This document shows positions 13,963 to 14,651 of a stretch of 14,651 bases of DNA, in pieces. The notes under the pieces are model-generated. The model saw nothing but the letters and a program-made list of their open reading frames with translations. It was not told the origin of the DNA and did no database searches. A program made the position numbers and the translations under genes. Source of the DNA: Desulfobacter sp. (lineage in GTDB: Bacteria; Desulfobacterota; Desulfobacteria; Desulfobacterales; Desulfobacteraceae); contig JAQYWJ010000033.1 of assembly GCA_030145005.1 (NCBI GenBank), positions 1 through 14,651 of the forward strand, given 5' to 3'. Position 1 is the stretch's first letter. Every line of letters starts with the position of its first letter.

Positions 13963-14014
13963 CTTCCGGGTAGAGGCGTCGGGCAACCGATGCCTCTACC
14001 CGGAAGCTTTTTTA
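13963..14014 (+). terminator. Very strong rho-independent terminator with GNRA loop
   Basis: CTTCCGGGTAGAGGCGTCGG (13963-13982) pairs fully with 13987-14006, allowing one G-T pair, around a GCAA tetraloop: a 20-bp stem followed by CTTTTTTATT. AAAAA precedes the stem, so it can also act on the minus strand. About 78 nt after yajD, it ends yajD transcription and shields it from the transposon to the right. The length is more than a terminator needs, so it may be part of a repeat. Confidence 0.85.
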
Positions 14015-14101
14015 TTACCTTTTTGGCCGAATCTGTTTTCAATTCGTGAAATCGTCAAGGTCAAAATCCTTTTTTAAAATTGAACCTCCACGAAGCGCAA
14101 T

Positions 14102-14121
14102 CCCGCTCCTTTAGGGGCGGG
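14102..14121. repeat. Subterminal hairpin of the IS605 left end
   Basis: CCCGCTCC (14102-14109) and GGGGCGGG (14114-14121) form an 8-bp stem (one T-G pair) with a TTTA loop. Imperfect subterminal hairpins of this size are what TnpA recognises in this family. The stop codon of the tnpA frame (TAA, 14113-14111) lies in the loop. As single-stranded DNA it would be the transposase docking site. Confidence 0.65.
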
Positions 14122-14350
14122 TCAAGCGAGTTCGTTTTTGGCCAGTAAGGGCAATTGATTTTTTGATGCTTTTTGGGCAAGCCGGCTTCTGCTGATTTTG
14201 TATGTATTGTTTGATTACATTCAGGGGGGCGCCATCGCAGGAAACAGCACAATAACTTGGGGACCACAAATGTTTTCCCCACAACTTATTTTTGATTTGG
14301 TCCCGGTATTCTTTGCGGATAAAATTATGCTGATTTGCCTTTTGGTTCAA
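14111..14350 (-). pseudogene. tnpA: tnpA (Y1 transposase) remnant, N-terminal half missing
   Basis: About 80 codons matching the C-terminal half of IS200/IS605 TnpA: FIRKEYRDQIKNKLWGKHLW, then SPSYCAVSCDGAPL and VIKQYIQNQQ, whose Tyr is the expected catalytic tyrosine. The upstream part, with the HUH (His-x-His) metal site and the first two-thirds of a protein of about 140 aa, is absent. The frame meets a TAA at 14368-14366, and only 24 bp remain before tnpB. It is therefore a deletion remnant and not a frameshifted gene. A TTG at 14350 opens the frame but has no real ribosome site. A Lys/Arg-rich extension follows the tyrosine helix and ends in the left-end hairpin. Confidence 0.75.
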
Positions 14351-14361
14351 AATGGTATAAT
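14335..14361 (+). promoter_or_regulatory. Candidate tnpB promoter
   Basis: A perfect TATAAT at 14356-14361 is preceded by TTGCCT at 14335-14340 (15 bp) or TTTGCC at 14334-14339 (16 bp). The start would be near 14368, about 24 nt before the tnpB ATG. The -35 lies inside the tnpA remnant, as is usual for the compact divergent arrangement. Confidence 0.45.
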
Positions 14362-14391
14362 TTTTTTAAATAAAATTACAAGAGGCCACAT

Positions 14392-14651
14392 ATGTTAATG
14401 GGCATTAAATTACAGGCACATCCGACAGCAGATCAGAAGCTTGTTCTGAGTCAATGGATGGGGTGTGCCCGGTTTATTTGGAATGCAAAATGCCGGGAAG
14501 ATAGCTACCTGACTGTTTATGCCGGAAAATATTTGCCTGTTAACACTTATCCGGAACCGGATCAAACATATTCTATTTATAAAGATAAGGAGCTGTCCCC
14601 CTGGCTGTTCAAATGCCCCAGTCAGATTCTAAGAAACAGTGCCTCCAACTG
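14392..14651 (+). CDS. tnpB: TnpB (IS605 OrfB), RNA-guided nuclease, N-terminal part only
   Basis: 86 residues are visible before the right edge; TnpB is normally about 370-420 aa. MGIKLQAHPTADQKLVLSQW followed by MGCARFIWNAKCRED is the characteristic N-terminus of OrfB_IS605 proteins (K.R.YPT..Q...L....G..RF.WN), followed by a segment ending LFKCPSQILRNSASN that matches the usual 'V.SQ.LQ...R.L' position. Family members are guide-RNA-dependent DNA nucleases; the RuvC residues and zinc finger, and the omega RNA at the right end, lie outside the window. Start ATG 14392 has AGAGG 6 nt upstream; ATG 14398 is a second option. Confidence 0.85.
   Translation, partial: MLMGIKLQAHPTADQKLVLSQWMGCARFIWNAKCREDSYLTVYAGKYLPVNTYPEPDQTYSIYKDKELSPWLFKCPSQILRNSASN

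Larger units (their letters stand above)
14102..14651. mobile_element. IS200/IS605-family element (IS605-type, divergent tnpA/tnpB), right part outside window
   Basis: A tnpA C-terminal fragment on the minus strand and a tnpB 5' end on the plus strand diverge from about 14370, the gene arrangement of IS605. The subterminal hairpin at 14102-14121 suits the left end. The exact left boundary is not visible: these elements make no target duplication, and the cleavage tetranucleotide cannot be read by eye. Because tnpA lacks its HUH half, the element is unlikely to move by itself. Confidence 0.75.

Noticed and set aside
14061..14282. Second minus-strand frame overlapping the tnpA remnant
   Set aside because: Shifted-frame shadow of the tnpA fragment; only the 14111-14350 frame shows TnpA motifs.

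Overview
The window suggests a Gram-negative anaerobe of the Desulfobacterota, probably Desulfobacteraceae-like. This is an inference from the protein flavour (lipoproteins, PAS sensor, YajD, IS605) and from several families of dispersed palindromic repeats of a kind I associate with those genomes; no rRNA or other taxonomic marker is present. Coding density is high, and most genes sit in tight same-strand runs with clear Shine-Dalgarno sequences.

Layout. (1) 1-932, minus: 5' part of a PAS sensor or signalling protein that runs off the left edge. (2) 1278-7973, minus: a compact six-gene run. In transcription order it holds a small single-pass membrane protein, a TelA/KlaA 'toxic anion resistance' protein, a soluble acidic DUF4178/DUF2491 (YjfK)-like protein, a large lipoprotein with an aromatic and glycine-rich tail, a two-unit DUF350 (YjfL-type) membrane protein and a 7-TM spermidine-synthase-like aminopropyltransferase. 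Gaps are 47 bp or less and two junctions overlap, so it reads as one envelope-associated system. It is the best candidate here for a poorly described biological system. (3) 8346-11907, plus: a Zn/Mn ABC importer made of a TroA/ZnuA-type binding protein, an unknown exported 169-aa protein, an ATPase and a permease. The permease carries a C-terminal DtxR/MntR-like repressor domain, so transporter and metal sensor are one polypeptide. (4) 12003-13157, minus: three small genes for two exported proteins and a one-TM protein, all of unknown function. (5) 13526-13885, plus: YajD-type HNH protein, followed by a very strong hairpin. (6) About 14100 to the right edge: left part of an IS605-type element with divergent tnpA (its N-terminal half lost) and tnpB (cut by the window edge).

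Three palindromic element families are interleaved with these genes. Family A (1149-1280, with a collapsed copy at 6192-6212) and family B (9285-9361, with a partial inverted copy at 11926-11962) have an end starting TAGT. In three cases (synthase, telA, binding protein) that TAG is the stop codon of the neighbouring gene, preceded by A or AA. Family C (8108-8231) lies between the divergent stress and metal operons. No tRNA, rRNA, CRISPR array or replication origin was seen.
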